Shown here: piece by piece, positions 52,948-63,316 of the stretch
Layout: every line of letters begins with the position of its first letter
How positions within the stretch are numbered: position 1 is the stretch's first letter
From: Ignavibacteria bacterium
Lineage (GTDB): Bacteria > Bacteroidota > Ignavibacteria > Ignavibacteriales > Ignavibacteriaceae
Direction of reading: 5' to 3'
DNA: 64,000 nucleotides
Assembly (NCBI GenBank): GCA_017302895.1
Contig: JAFLBV010000001.1
Span: 1,468,501 to 1,532,500 of the forward strand
Translations under genes and position numbers: made by a program
The notes under the pieces: model-generated
Databases searched by the model: none
What the model was told of the DNA's origin: nothing
Seen by the model: only the letters and a program-made list of their open reading frames with translations

Positions 52948-55900
52948 ATGTATAAGCCATATCCTGAGAATTTTAAGTATCCTGAAATAGAGAGTGAAGT
53001 TCTTGAATTCTGGAAAGACCGGAAGATTTTTGAGAAGTCAGTTGAAACGAGACCTGCGGATAAAAGTTTTACTTTTTACGAAGGTCCTCCAACAGCAAAC
53101 GGCAAGCCGGGCATTCACCATGTAATGGCGAGAACGCTGAAGGATTTGATTTGCCGCTACAAAACTCTTCAGGGATATCAGGTGCACAGGAAAGCCGGCT
53201 GGGATACACATGGTTTGCCCGTTGAGATTGAGGTGGAGAAACAGCTTGGGATAAAGAGCAAATCGGATATTCCTGCATTCGGTGTCGAAAAATACAATGA
53301 TGCCTGCCGTCACTCTGTCTTTACATATAAAGATTTGTGGGAAAAGATGACCGACAGGATGGGCTATTGGATCGACCTGGAGTCGGCTTATGTAACCTGT
53401 ACAAATGAATACATCGAATCGGTATGGTGGTCGCTTAAAACACTTTTCGACAAGGGACTTATCTTTAAAGATTACAAGATAGTTCCACAGGATCCAAAAG
53501 CAGAGACTGTGCTTTCGAGCCACGAACTTGCACTTGGTTACAGGATGACTAAAGATCCATCGGTTTATGTTCTTTTCAAAGCGAAAGATCAGGATTTCCA
53601 TTTTCTCGTTTGGACAACAACTCCATGGACACTCATTTCAAATGTTGCGCTTGCGCTTGGTCCCGAAGTTGAATATGTTAAAGTATTGCACAAAGAGAAA
53701 AAAATCGTTCTTGCAAAAGAGAGACTTTCTGTTCTTGGTGAAGATTATGAAATACTTGAAAGTTACCTGGGCAAGGATTTGGCAGGTACTGATTACGAAC
53801 AGTTGATGGATTATGTAACCCCTGACAAAAAAGCCTTTTACACCATTAATGCCGGATTTGTAAGTACGGAAGACGGTTCCGGTATTGTGCATATCGCTCC
53901 TGCATTCGGTCAGGATGACTATGAAATTTCAAAAGTTTACGGACTTCCGATGCTCCAACCTGTTACCCGTGGAGGAAGATTCACCGCAGAGGTAACAGAC
54001 TTTGCAGATCAGTTTGTTAAGGATGCCGACAACGGAATTATACAAAAATTGAGAGCCGAAGGAAAACTCTATAAAAAAGAGACCATCGAGCACTCGTATC
54101 CCTTTAGCTGGCGTTTCGACGATGTGCCCATTATATATTACGCAAGAGAATCGTGGTTTATAAAAACCACATCTGTTGCTGACCGTATGGTGGAACTAAA
54201 CAAAACCATCAACTGGGCACCACCAGAGATAGGTTCCGGAAGATTTGGCAACTGGCTCGAGGATAACAAGGACTGGGCTCTCTCGAGAGACAGATACTGG
54301 GCGACTCCACTTCCGATCTGGGTGACTGATGACGGAAAGGATATGTTCGCAGTTGGCAGCATTGAAGAGCTGAAACAGGGTATTTACGAGTATGAGGGAA
54401 AACGGACACCGGTTTCAGAACTTGATTCTGTCGATCTTCACAAACCTTTTGTGGACAGAATAGTTTTTGAAAAGGACGGAAAAGTTTTCAGAAGAACACC
54501 CGAACTGATAGATGTATGGTACGATTCAGGTGCGATGCCATTTGCACAGTATCACTATCCGTTTGAAAACAAGGAGTGGTTCGAAGCAAATTTCCCCGCT
54601 GACTTCATTTCCGAGGGAATTGATCAGACAAGAGGCTGGTTTTATACACTGCACGCTATTTCGACAATGCTTTTCGATTCACCTGCTTACAAAAACATTC
54701 TGGTGAACGATCTGATCCTCGACAAAGAGGGGAAGAAGATGTCGAAGAGCCGCGGCAATTCAGTTGATCCGTTCATGCTGTTTGATAAATATGGAGCTGA
54801 TGCAACCCGCTGGTATCTCGTGGCAAACAATCCGCCATGGAAACCGACTCTTTTTAATGAAGAAGACCTTGGCGACATACAGAGAAAGTTTTTTGGTACA
54901 CTTGCCAATACATATTCTTTCTTTTCACTGTATGCCAATATCGACAAGTTTGCGAATGACAGGCCGCTCGTTGATTACACAAAGAGACCCGAGATCGACC
55001 GCTGGATCATATCCAAGTTGAATACGCTCGTAAAAGAGTATGAAACCTCGATGGATGCCTATGATGTAACCAGAGCTGCAAGGGCTGTGATGAGTTATAC
55101 AATAGATGAACTTTCTAATTGGTATGTTAGAAGAAGCAGAAGAAGATTCTGGAAATCGGAGCTTACTGACGCCAAACTTTCAGCTTATCAGACACTACAC
55201 GAGTGTTTAATGACAGTTTCAAAGTTGATCGCACCTTTTGCCCCCTTTATGGCAGAAGATTTGTATCAGAGGTTGACTGCTGCAGAGCAAGGGCAACCCG
55301 AATCGGTACATCTTTGTTACTTCCCGCAGGTGACTTATATAGATACTGACCTTGAAGCCAAGATGGAAGCCGTTCAGAAAGTGGTTTACATCACGCGTTC
55401 CATGAGGGCAAAACACAATCTTAAAGTAAGACAACCGTTAAAGAAAATTATGGTTGCAGTCTCGGGTGATTTGAAGGAACCATTGGAGACAATGAAAGAT
55501 GTGGTGCTTGAGGAAGTTAACATCAAAGAACTTGTAATTCTGACCGATGATTCGGGAATTGTGAAAAAAACAGCAAAACCGAACTTCAAAACACTCGGAC
55601 CTAAGCACGGCAAGGGTGTACAACCCGTAGCTGCAGCGATAAGGGAATTTGGCAATAACGAGATATCCATCCTTTCCAAAGGAGAGAATGTGTATATTTC
55701 GGTTGCCGGTGGCGAAATTGAAGTGGCACCGTCTGATGTAGAAATTATAAGTACAGAGATTGAAGGCTGGCTCGTGGAGTCCGAAGGTTCATTCACCGTT
55801 GCTCTCGACACAGAGATAACAAGTGAACTGAAGGAAGAGGGTATCGCGAGAGAGTTTGTGAACCGTGTGCAAAACATGAGAAAAGATGCCGGATTTGAGG

Positions 55901-56088
55901 TTACTGATAAAATCAGAATTAATTATTCCGGTGATATGGAACTAAAGACCGCTGTTGGCAATTTTCAGTCATATATACAGGGTGAAACATTAGCCGAGGA
56001 ATTGACCACAGGTGAGCTCAACTCAGGTTATAAACAGGAATGGAAAATCGGCGAGCTTACTTGCTTAATCGAAATTAACAAATCATAA
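52948..56088 (+). CDS. ileS: Isoleucyl-tRNA synthetase, eukaryotic-like type (IleS2)
   Basis: The 1046-residue enzyme charges tRNA-Ile. GPPTANGKPGIHHVMART shows the non-standard HIGH motif (HHVM) of the IleS2 class, and GWDTHGLPVEIEVEKQLG follows. The editing domain comes next, then KEGKKMSKSRGNSVDPF (KMSKS). The length and motif favour IleS2, which is often insensitive to mupirocin. The downstream DksA-like and lspA genes are common neighbours of ileS. Confidence 0.95.
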   Translation: MYKPYPENFKYPEIESEVLEFWKDRKIFEKSVETRPADKSFTFYEGPPTANGKPGIHHVMARTLKDLICRYKTLQGYQVHRKAGWDTHGLPVEIEVEKQLGIKSKSDIPAFGVEKYNDACRHSVFTYKDLWEKMTDRMGYWIDLESAYVTCTNEYIESVWWSLKTLFDKGLIFKDYKIVPQDPKAETVLSSHELALGYRMTKDPSVYVLFKAKDQDFHFLVWTTTPWTLISNVALALGPEVEYVKVLHKEKKIVLAKERLSVLGEDYEILESYLGKDLAGTDYEQLMDYVTPDKKAFYTINAGFVSTEDGSGIVHIAPAFGQDDYEISKVYGLPMLQPVTRGGRFTAEVTDFADQFVKDADNGIIQKLRAEGKLYKKETIEHSYPFSWRFDDVPIIYYARESWFIKTTSVADRMVELNKTINWAPPEIGSGRFGNWLEDNKDWALSRDRYWATPLPIWVTDDGKDMFAVGSIEELKQGIYEYEGKRTPVSELDSVDLHKPFVDRIVFEKDGKVFRRTPELIDVWYDSGAMPFAQYHYPFENKEWFEANFPADFISEGIDQTRGWFYTLHAISTMLFDSPAYKNILVNDLILDKEGKKMSKSRGNSVDPFMLFDKYGADATRWYLVANNPPWKPTLFNEEDLGDIQRKFFGTLANTYSFFSLYANIDKFANDRPLVDYTKRPEIDRWIISKLNTLVKEYETSMDAYDVTRAARAVMSYTIDELSNWYVRRSRRRFWKSELTDAKLSAYQTLHECLMTVSKLIAPFAPFMAEDLYQRLTAAEQGQPESVHLCYFPQVTYIDTDLEAKMEAVQKVVYITRSMRAKHNLKVRQPLKKIMVAVSGDLKEPLETMKDVVLEEVNIKELVILTDDSGIVKKTAKPNFKTLGPKHGKGVQPVAAAIREFGNNEISILSKGENVYISVAGGEIEVAPSDVEIISTEIEGWLVESEGSFTVALDTEITSELKEEGIAREFVNRVQNMRKDAGFEVTDKIRINYSGDMELKTAVGNFQSYIQGETLAEELTTGELNSGYKQEWKIGELTCLIEINKS

Positions 56089-56109
56089 GGATACGAACAG
56101 GAGATTCCA

Positions 56110-56577
56110 ATGGAAGAAACCAAAGTTCCGGGCGGAGAAAATACTTCTCCCAAAAAAACAAGATATAGTAAAGAGGAGTTGGAAGAATTCCGCGCTGTAA
56201 TACTTGAAAAAAGAGACGAGATCATCGTTCAATTACAAAATTTACGCGACAGAATGATGGACCCGACTACAGGAGAGTATATCAACGAGAATTCACCTTA
56301 CTCTCTCCACATGGCAGAACAGGGAACTGATGCCATGGAGCGTGAAAAAACCTTTCTTTATGCACAGCGCGAAGGGAAATTTCTTGGCTATCTTGATGAA
56401 GCGCTGAAGAGAATTGATGCAGGCACATACGGTTTGTGTGTTGAATGTATTGATGAGCCTCAGAATTTATGCGAGACTTGTCCTCTGATTCCAAAAGAGA
56501 GACTCCTTGCGGTGCCTCACAGTCAGCATTGTCTCCCAATCAAGATCAAACAAGAAAAGAAGAAGAAACCGTATTAA
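56110..56577 (+). CDS. DksA/TraR-type zinc-finger protein
   Basis: The 155-residue protein has the DksA-like helical part SKEELEEFRAVILEKRDEII and KRIDAGTYGLCVECIDEP. The Cys set is CVEC, then CETC, then a lone Cys in HSQHC. This is unlike the regular CxxC-x17-CxxC finger: one expected Cys is replaced, and an extra pair is inserted. Such proteins modify RNA polymerase with ppGpp. It overlaps the lspA reading frame by up to 71 bases, depending on the lspA start. Confidence 0.85.
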   Translation: MEETKVPGGENTSPKKTRYSKEELEEFRAVILEKRDEIIVQLQNLRDRMMDPTTGEYINENSPYSLHMAEQGTDAMEREKTFLYAQREGKFLGYLDEALKRIDAGTYGLCVECIDEPQNLCETCPLIPKERLLAVPHSQHCLPIKIKQEKKKKPY

Positions 56578-57337
56578 GAATTTTATCAGCGACAAGTTCG
56601 CACGAAAGTTAATTTATTTTGCATTTATACTCGTTGTAATCGACCAGATAACCAAACTGGCGGTGAAGGGGTTTTCCATACCTTTTCTCGGAATCGAATA
56701 TGACGGGATGTATCTTGGGCAGACCATGCCAGTGCTTGGAAATTTTTTCCGTTTAACTTTCGTGGAAAACAAAGGGATCGCTTTTGGAATAGAACTTAAC
56801 CCCATTGTTAAAGTGCTGGTTTCGCTCGTTTCGTTTTTTGCGGGCGGATTCATCATTTATTACATCAACAAGATAGCATCCGAAAACAAGGGTGCTGCTG
56901 TTGGTCTTGCCCTGATATTGGGTGGAGCCATCGGCAACATGATCGACAGGGTGTTTTATGGTGTGCTTTACGGCTATGCTCCTCTTTTCTACGGGCATGT
57001 AGTTGATTTCTTCCATGTAGTGTTCGATGTAAAGATTTTTGGTTACTACATAGACAGTTTCCCTATCTTTAATATAGCAGATGTGGCAGTTTCTCTCGGT
57101 GTGGCCGTTCTTTTTATCTTCTACGGAAAAGAGCATAAAGAAAAGGCAACAGAACCTGAAGCCGGCGACACTTCCGAAGAGGCAGGAAGCACCTCCGAAG
57201 AGACAGGAAACACTTCTGAAGAGTCGGAAGAAAAACCGGTAACGACTGCCAGACAGATCAGTATTTCAGAAGAAACGGTTGAAGTAAAGGCTGAGAAACC
57301 TGCAGATGTCGAAGATAATAACCGAAAAGATCTTTAG
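56507..57337 (+). CDS. lspA: Lipoprotein signal peptidase (signal peptidase II)
   Basis: It cleaves prolipoprotein signals at the inner membrane. Conserved parts are LVVIDQITKLAVKG, FVENKGIAFGI, GGAIGNMIDRVFYG and FPIFNIADVAVSLG, including both catalytic Asp residues. Four membrane segments are visible. The start is uncertain: the only standard codon in frame is TTG 56507, inside the DksA-like gene, which adds about 22 basic polar residues. ATT 56573, overlapping the DksA stop as ATTAA, would give a normal-length N-terminus. The C-terminal ~55 residues form an acidic Ser/Thr/Glu tail with repeats of TSEE. rluD starts inside its 3' end. Confidence 0.9.
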   Translation: MRCLTVSIVSQSRSNKKRRRNRIKNFISDKFARKLIYFAFILVVIDQITKLAVKGFSIPFLGIEYDGMYLGQTMPVLGNFFRLTFVENKGIAFGIELNPIVKVLVSLVSFFAGGFIIYYINKIASENKGAAVGLALILGGAIGNMIDRVFYGVLYGYAPLFYGHVVDFFHVVFDVKIFGYYIDSFPIFNIADVAVSLGVAVLFIFYGKEHKEKATEPEAGDTSEEAGSTSEETGNTSEESEEKPVTTARQISISEETVEVKAEKPADVEDNNRKDL

Positions 57338-58295
57338 ATATGACATTCCTGACGGGAAAAAGAAGGAAAGGGTAGATACTTTTCTCGCCAATTCTGTTGA
57401 GAACGCAACCCGCACCAGAATCCAAAAACTTATTGAAGCAGGCCTCGTAACCGCGAACGGGAAGATAATAAAATCCAATTACAAGGTGAATCCGGGGGAT
57501 GAAATTATTCTTACCCTTCCAATTGCCCCCCGACCCGAAGTTGCTGAACCTGAAGATATCCCCATAAATGTAGTTTTTGAAGACCAGTATCTGCTGATAA
57601 TAAACAAGCCTCCGGGACTTGTTGTTCATCCATCAATCGGACATTACACAGGGACTCTGGTAAACGCGCTCCTTTTCCACAATCAGAAACTAAGTGATAT
57701 TAACGATCCGGCAACAAGACCGGGAATCGTTCACAGAATTGACAAAGACACGAGCGGTCTGCTCCTTATCGCAAAAGATAATGTAACCCATCACAGGCTC
57801 GCAGCACAGTTTTCCGCGCATTCCATCGAAAGGGAATATCAGGCGGTCGCATGGGGAATTTTCAAGGAGAAAAAAGGGGAAGTGCAGTCATATATTGCCC
57901 GAAGCAAAAGGGACAGAAAACTTTTCACGATGACTGAAAACGAAGGAAAGTTTGCCCACACTTTTTATGAAGTGATTGAGGAGTTCGACTTCGCCACACT
58001 TTTAAGTTTGAAATTAAAAACAGGAAGAACCCACCAGATCAGGGTTCATCTCAGCGGAACGGGACATCCTATATTCGGTGATGAGTTTTATGGCGGAAGA
58101 GTAATAAGATACGGCGATCAGCTTCCCGGAATAAGGGCAAGAGTCGATAACCTCCTCGATCTGATGCCAAGGCAGGCACTTCACGCTAAAACTCTCGGGT
58201 TCATTCATCCCCACACCAAAGAATTTATGCGTTTCGATTCGGAATTGCCGAATGACATCAAACAGCTTATCGAAAAACTGAGGATCAGGTATTAG
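57306..58295 (+). CDS. rluD: RluD-type 23S rRNA pseudouridine synthase
   Basis: The 329-residue protein has an N-terminal S4 RNA-binding domain (RVDTFLANSVENATRTRIQK) and a catalytic domain with IVHRIDKDTSGLLLIAKD (Asp nucleophile), VVHPSIGHYTGTLVNAL and LKTGRTHQIRVHLSGTGHPI. RluA/RluD enzymes modify helix 69. ATG 57306 overlaps lspA by 32 bases. The TAG stop lies inside the first unit of a heptanucleotide repeat. Confidence 0.94.
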   Translation: MSKIITEKIFRYDIPDGKKKERVDTFLANSVENATRTRIQKLIEAGLVTANGKIIKSNYKVNPGDEIILTLPIAPRPEVAEPEDIPINVVFEDQYLLIINKPPGLVVHPSIGHYTGTLVNALLFHNQKLSDINDPATRPGIVHRIDKDTSGLLLIAKDNVTHHRLAAQFSAHSIEREYQAVAWGIFKEKKGEVQSYIARSKRDRKLFTMTENEGKFAHTFYEVIEEFDFATLLSLKLKTGRTHQIRVHLSGTGHPIFGDEFYGGRVIRYGDQLPGIRARVDNLLDLMPRQALHAKTLGFIHPHTKEFMRFDSELPNDIKQLIEKLRIRY

Positions 58296-58331
58296 GTATT
58301 AGGTATTAGCTATGATCTATGAGCTGGTTGG
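58290..58331 (+). repeat. Heptanucleotide tandem repeat at the 3' end of rluD
   Basis: Six 7-base units run without a gap: TATTAGG, TATTAGG, TATTAGC, TATGATC, TATGAGC, TGGTTGG. The rluD stop TAG is in the first. The order TATTAGC-TATGATC-TATGAGC repeats that seen after serA (there with one more unit). Confidence 0.8.
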
Positions 58332-58380
58332 TTTTGGAATTAATACAGGTTTTACATTATTTAAATAATAGCAGACAGTT

Positions 58381-59790
58381 ATGTTAAAAATTTACAATAC
58401 GCTTACTCGAAAAAAAGAAGAATTTATTCCTTTGAATCCTCCGCATGTTACGGTTTATTCCTGCGGACCAACGGTATATGACTATTTTCATATAGGAAAT
58501 GCCCGCTCGTTTGTGATGTCGGATATTGTCAGGAGATACCTGATCTATTCAGGGTACAAGGTGAAATTTGCTATGAACCTGACGGATATTGATGACAAGA
58601 TCATAAACAAGGCGAATGCTCTCGGAATTGATTCCACGGAAGTGGCGAAAAAGTTTTCGGATGCTTTTTTCGAAGATATAGACAAGCTCGGGTTATTGCG
58701 TGCGGATGTTAATCCAAGAGCAACGGAGCACATACCTGAAATCATAGCCATGATTGAGGCTTTGATAAAAAACGGAAAAGCATATGAAGTAAACGGCGAT
58801 GTTTTTTACGAAATCAGTCAGTTTCCCGGTTACGGAAAACTTTCGGGAAAGAATATCGATGATCTTGAGTCGGGTTCCCGTGTGGAAGTCAATGAGATTA
58901 AGAGAAGTCCGCTTGATTTTGCACTTTGGAAATCGGCGAAACCGGGAGAACCGTGGTGGGAAAGTCCATGGGGTAAAGGGAGACCCGGCTGGCACATCGA
59001 ATGCTCGGCGATGTCGTGCAAACATCTCGGTGAAACCTTTGATATTCATGCCGGCGGAAGTGATTTGATCTTTCCTCACCATGAAAATGAGATTGCCCAA
59101 AGTGAGGGAGCCACAGGAAAGCCTTTCGCACGGTTCTGGATGCACTATGGTTTTCTGAATATTGACAATGAAAAGATGTCGAAATCGCTCGGTAATGTTT
59201 TTAATCTTAGAGATATGGTTAAAAAATACAAACCTGAGACACTTCGCTTTTTTTATGCTCAGACTCATTATGCGTCGCCCCTTAACTTTACTGCCGAAGC
59301 CTTGGAAAGTGCTGACAGAGGACTTGAAAAACTCAATAATCTGTTTGAGAACCTTAAACAAGGACTTGCATCGGGACCCGCTTCGAGTGCGACCCAATAC
59401 GATTTCAGCAAAAGTTATGAGGCTTTTAAAGATGCAATGGATGACGATTTCAACTCGCCCAAGGCAATTGCGGTTGTTTATGACTTTATAAAGGAAGTAA
59501 ATACAATAATTGCATCGGGACAGGGTTTAACCCGCGAGTTTTATGAGGGCGCTCTTGAATTCCTGAAAAAGACTGCCGAGGGTGTCCTTGGAATTCTTCG
59601 CACGGAGAAAGTTGAAGCTGCTGATGCAGGTTTGGAACACGAACTGATTGAACTGCTGATCAGACTCCGTATTGATGCAAAAAAAGAAAAGAATTATCCC
59701 CTTTCAGACAAGATCAGAAATGAGCTGAATGCGTTGGGAATAACTCTTCAGGATACCAAAGAGGGTTCAACCTATAAAAAGAACAGATGA
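58381..59790 (+). CDS. cysS: Cysteinyl-tRNA synthetase
   Basis: The 469-residue enzyme charges tRNA-Cys. It carries VYSCGPTVYDYFHIGNARSF (HIGN, first zinc Cys), the other zinc ligands in ECSAMSCKHLG and FPHHENEIAQSEGA, and MSKSLGNVFNLRDM (KMSKS). The length is normal. Its end overlaps the YgjP-like gene by four bases. Confidence 0.97.
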   Translation: MLKIYNTLTRKKEEFIPLNPPHVTVYSCGPTVYDYFHIGNARSFVMSDIVRRYLIYSGYKVKFAMNLTDIDDKIINKANALGIDSTEVAKKFSDAFFEDIDKLGLLRADVNPRATEHIPEIIAMIEALIKNGKAYEVNGDVFYEISQFPGYGKLSGKNIDDLESGSRVEVNEIKRSPLDFALWKSAKPGEPWWESPWGKGRPGWHIECSAMSCKHLGETFDIHAGGSDLIFPHHENEIAQSEGATGKPFARFWMHYGFLNIDNEKMSKSLGNVFNLRDMVKKYKPETLRFFYAQTHYASPLNFTAEALESADRGLEKLNNLFENLKQGLASGPASSATQYDFSKSYEAFKDAMDDDFNSPKAIAVVYDFIKEVNTIIASGQGLTREFYEGALEFLKKTAEGVLGILRTEKVEAADAGLEHELIELLIRLRIDAKKEKNYPLSDKIRNELNALGITLQDTKEGSTYKKNR

Positions 59791-60488
59791 AACCACACGC
59801 CGATTTGCTCGAAATTGAGATCGCGGGGCACAAAATCCGTTGCTCTGTAAGAAGGAGCAAAAGGGCGAAGAGTGTTGCGATAAGGATTAATCAGTATGGT
59901 CTCTTTGAGCTGGTTATTCCCGAGAGGGGTTCATTTGAAGAGGCAAGAAAGTTTCTCGATTCAAAGAAGAAATTTCTCGAAAAACACCTCCACCTCCTCG
60001 TTAAAAAAGAGGAATCGCCTTACAAACTTTTTGGGGAAGAGATTAGAGTAAACCACTACTACAATCTTTTCCTCAGGAAGCATATCGTAAATTTCAATCG
60101 CGACACTTCGGAACTCACCATTGAGAGCCCGCAGGGTGCCGGGGAGACCACTTCAGAGCTCTACAAGGGATTCCTAAGCGGAACGGCCGCCAAATATCTC
60201 ATACCCCGTGCAGAGCATCTTGCAGCGAAACATGGCTTTAAGCCAAATCTCATCAGAGTGAAAAAAATGCGGGGGAAGTGGGGCTTCTGCACGATGAAAA
60301 AGGAAATTTTCCTCTCTCCCATGCTAATGGCGCTCGAACCCGAACTCATTGACTATGTAATCATCCACGAACTCTGCCACCTCAAGGAAATGAACCACTC
60401 CGCCAGATTCCACGCCGAACTCAGAAAAATCCTCCCCAACTATCTGGAACTTAGAAAAAGAATACACTCTTTGAAGTTTGAGGGTTGA
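59787..60488 (+). CDS. YgjP-like (M48-type) metallopeptidase
   Basis: The 233-residue protein has the zinc motif HELCHLKEMNHSARF (HExxH) in the YgjP/DUF45 style, with GKWGFCTMKKEIFLSPML upstream. No membrane segment is visible. The substrate is unknown. It overlaps cysS (ATGA). Its TGA stop lies in the first unit of a heptanucleotide repeat. Confidence 0.9.
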   Translation: MKPHADLLEIEIAGHKIRCSVRRSKRAKSVAIRINQYGLFELVIPERGSFEEARKFLDSKKKFLEKHLHLLVKKEESPYKLFGEEIRVNHYYNLFLRKHIVNFNRDTSELTIESPQGAGETTSELYKGFLSGTAAKYLIPRAEHLAAKHGFKPNLIRVKKMRGKWGFCTMKKEIFLSPMLMALEPELIDYVIIHELCHLKEMNHSARFHAELRKILPNYLELRKRIHSLKFEG

Positions 60489-60539
60489 GGGCAGGAGGCT
60501 GAAAATTTGAAGGCTGAGGGCTGAATTGCTGAAGGCTGA
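60482..60539 (+). repeat. Heptanucleotide-type tandem repeat after the YgjP gene
   Basis: Units of 7 or 8 bases mostly ending TGA run on: GGGTTGA, GGGCAGG, AGGCTGA, AAATTTGA, AGGCTGA, GGGCTGA, ATTGCTGA, AGGCTGA. The gene's stop TGA ends the first unit. The unit differs in sequence from the repeats after serA and rluD but shares period and position. Confidence 0.75.
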
Positions 60540-61060
60540 AAAAAATAGCCTGTTGGCTTTAACCACAAGTGGGGGGATTGCGACGAAGAAATGAATGTAT
60601 TTCTGTCGCTTACCAGTCGGTAAAGTTCGTCGATTTTCAAATTCAGAGTTCTAATTCAAAAGACAACCGTTCTCCATTTCCTCCAAATTCACTGTAATCG
60701 AACCTAATCTGTATAGTAGAAGCCAGTTCTACAAGGCACTACCACGGAAAATATTTCAATAAAATACAGTGTATAATACCGGCAAATAAATCAGTGCTAA
60801 CCTGTTGTAAAAACATAAATTTACGGGAACCAAATCCTCAGAAACAGGACTGAACTGGTGCACAAAATCCGGATAAAAAGCAGAACTGATCCAAAAAAAA
60901 TAAAAAATAATGAAGAAATAATTTGGAAATTACGAGGAAAACCCTTTTATTAGTGGCTCAAATTTTTAGAATTATTTAAGTTCTTTTCTTAATGAATGTG
61001 CGCAAACGAGGCAACTGCCAAGGAAAAAGCAAAAAAAATAAAAAATATTTGATTTTGCTC

Positions 61061-61091
61061 TTGCACAGAATTTGAAAAAGTCGTAAGTTTG
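61061..61091 (+). promoter_or_regulatory. rRNA operon promoter P1 (upstream)
   Basis: TTGCAC at 61061-61066, a 17-base spacer, then TAAGTTTG at 61084-61091, an exact TAnnTTTG -7 box. Its last bases TCGTAAGTTTGAAG recur in the second promoter 137 bases downstream. Confidence 0.65.
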
Positions 61092-61197
61092 AAGACTGTT
61101 TATTTTTAGTTCTTAAACATACTGAATGACGCTTAACCGGGCGGTACTGACACGAAAAAGTTTTTATAAAAAAAAGTAAAATTAATTTTTAATTTGC

Positions 61198-61229
61198 TTG
61201 ACTTGAATAGGAAGTTTTTCGTAAGTTGG
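61198..61229 (+). promoter_or_regulatory. rRNA operon promoter P2 (downstream)
   Basis: TTGACT at 61198-61203, an 18-base spacer, then TAAGTTGG at 61222-61229, one base off TAnnTTTG. It shares TTGC, TCGTAAGTT and GAAG with P1. It lies about 118 bases before the 16S start. Confidence 0.6.
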
Positions 61230-61264
61230 AAGCCCGTTTCTGAAAAATTCAGCAAACGAAAAAA

Positions 61265-61276
61265 TGTTCTTTTACA
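61265..61276 (+). promoter_or_regulatory. boxA-like antitermination element in the rRNA leader
   Basis: TGTTCTTTTACA resembles the NusB/NusE-binding boxA (TGCTCTTTAACA in E. coli). It lies 36 bases downstream of P2 and 71 bases before 16S. Confidence 0.5.
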
Positions 61277-61346
61277 TAATGGATGCATCTGGCGGAAGTC
61301 AGATGATAGAATGACAAAAACTGTTATAAAGGCTTACAATCAATTT

Positions 61347-62876
<1,530 letters not shown>

Positions 62877-62924
62877 AGAACAGCGTCATTTTATCATCCC
62901 TTCCCGGATGTATCCATTTTTTTA

Positions 62925-62936
62925 TGTTCTTTAAAT
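62925..62936 (+). promoter_or_regulatory. boxA-like element, 16S/tRNA-Ile spacer
   Basis: TGTTCTTTAAAT resembles boxA. It lies 53 bases after the 16S end, before tRNA-Ile; a GACC-GCAA-GGTC hairpin follows at about 62952-62963. Confidence 0.5.
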
Positions 62937-62972
62937 ACTGTATGAGTTCAGGACCGCAAGGTCTTTAGATTT

Positions 62973-63046
<74 letters not shown>

Positions 63047-63056
63047 CAAATTGGGA

Positions 63057-63068
63057 TGTTCTCTAAAG
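63057..63068 (+). promoter_or_regulatory. boxA-like element between the spacer tRNAs
   Basis: TGTTCTCTAAAG, 11 bases after tRNA-Ile, matches boxA in its first six positions. Confidence 0.4.
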
Positions 63069-63104
63069 CTCAAAACCGAAAATCCCTTAATGAATGATTA
63101 TTAA

Positions 63105-63177
63105 GGGGCTATAGCTCAATTGGGAGAGCGCCGCCCTTGCAAGGCGGAGGTTAACGGTTCGATCCCGTTTAGCTCCA
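63105..63177 (+). tRNA. tRNA-Ala (anticodon TGC)
   Basis: GGGGCTA pairs with TAGCTCC. The anticodon loop CTTGCAA gives anticodon UGC. GGTTCGATCC is in the T arm. CCA is not encoded. It follows tRNA-Ile in the rRNA spacer, the common Ile-Ala arrangement. Confidence 0.97.
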
Positions 63178-63183
63178 CAAGGT

Positions 63184-63195
63184 TGTTCTTTGAAA
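63184..63195 (+). promoter_or_regulatory. boxA-like element before 23S
   Basis: TGTTCTTTGAAA resembles boxA and lies 6 bases after tRNA-Ala and 121 bases before 23S. An 8-bp hairpin ACTGATTT/AAATCAGT follows at about 63211-63230. Confidence 0.5.
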
Positions 63196-63316
63196 TATTG
63201 AAAGAGTAAGACTGATTTTTATAAATCAGTTTACTAGGATACAAATATCATGTCCATAGAAATTTAACAATTTCATATAAATGCGAACAAAAGCATAACA
63301 TTAGAATAAATTTTTT

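Larger units (their letters stand above)
60489..61346. other. Intergenic leader of the rRNA operon, 858 bases
   Basis: After the heptanucleotide repeat this stretch is AT-rich with no supported ORF. The last ~290 bases hold two tandem promoters (61061-61091 and 61198-61229) and a boxA-like element (61265-61276) before 16S. The part from 60540 to 61040 shows only loose A/T-rich sequence. Confidence 0.55.

Noticed and set aside
58693..59397. Open frame of 234 codons opposite cysS
   Set aside because: It is fully antisense to a conserved tRNA synthetase and the translated sequence has no recognisable domain; it is a shadow frame.
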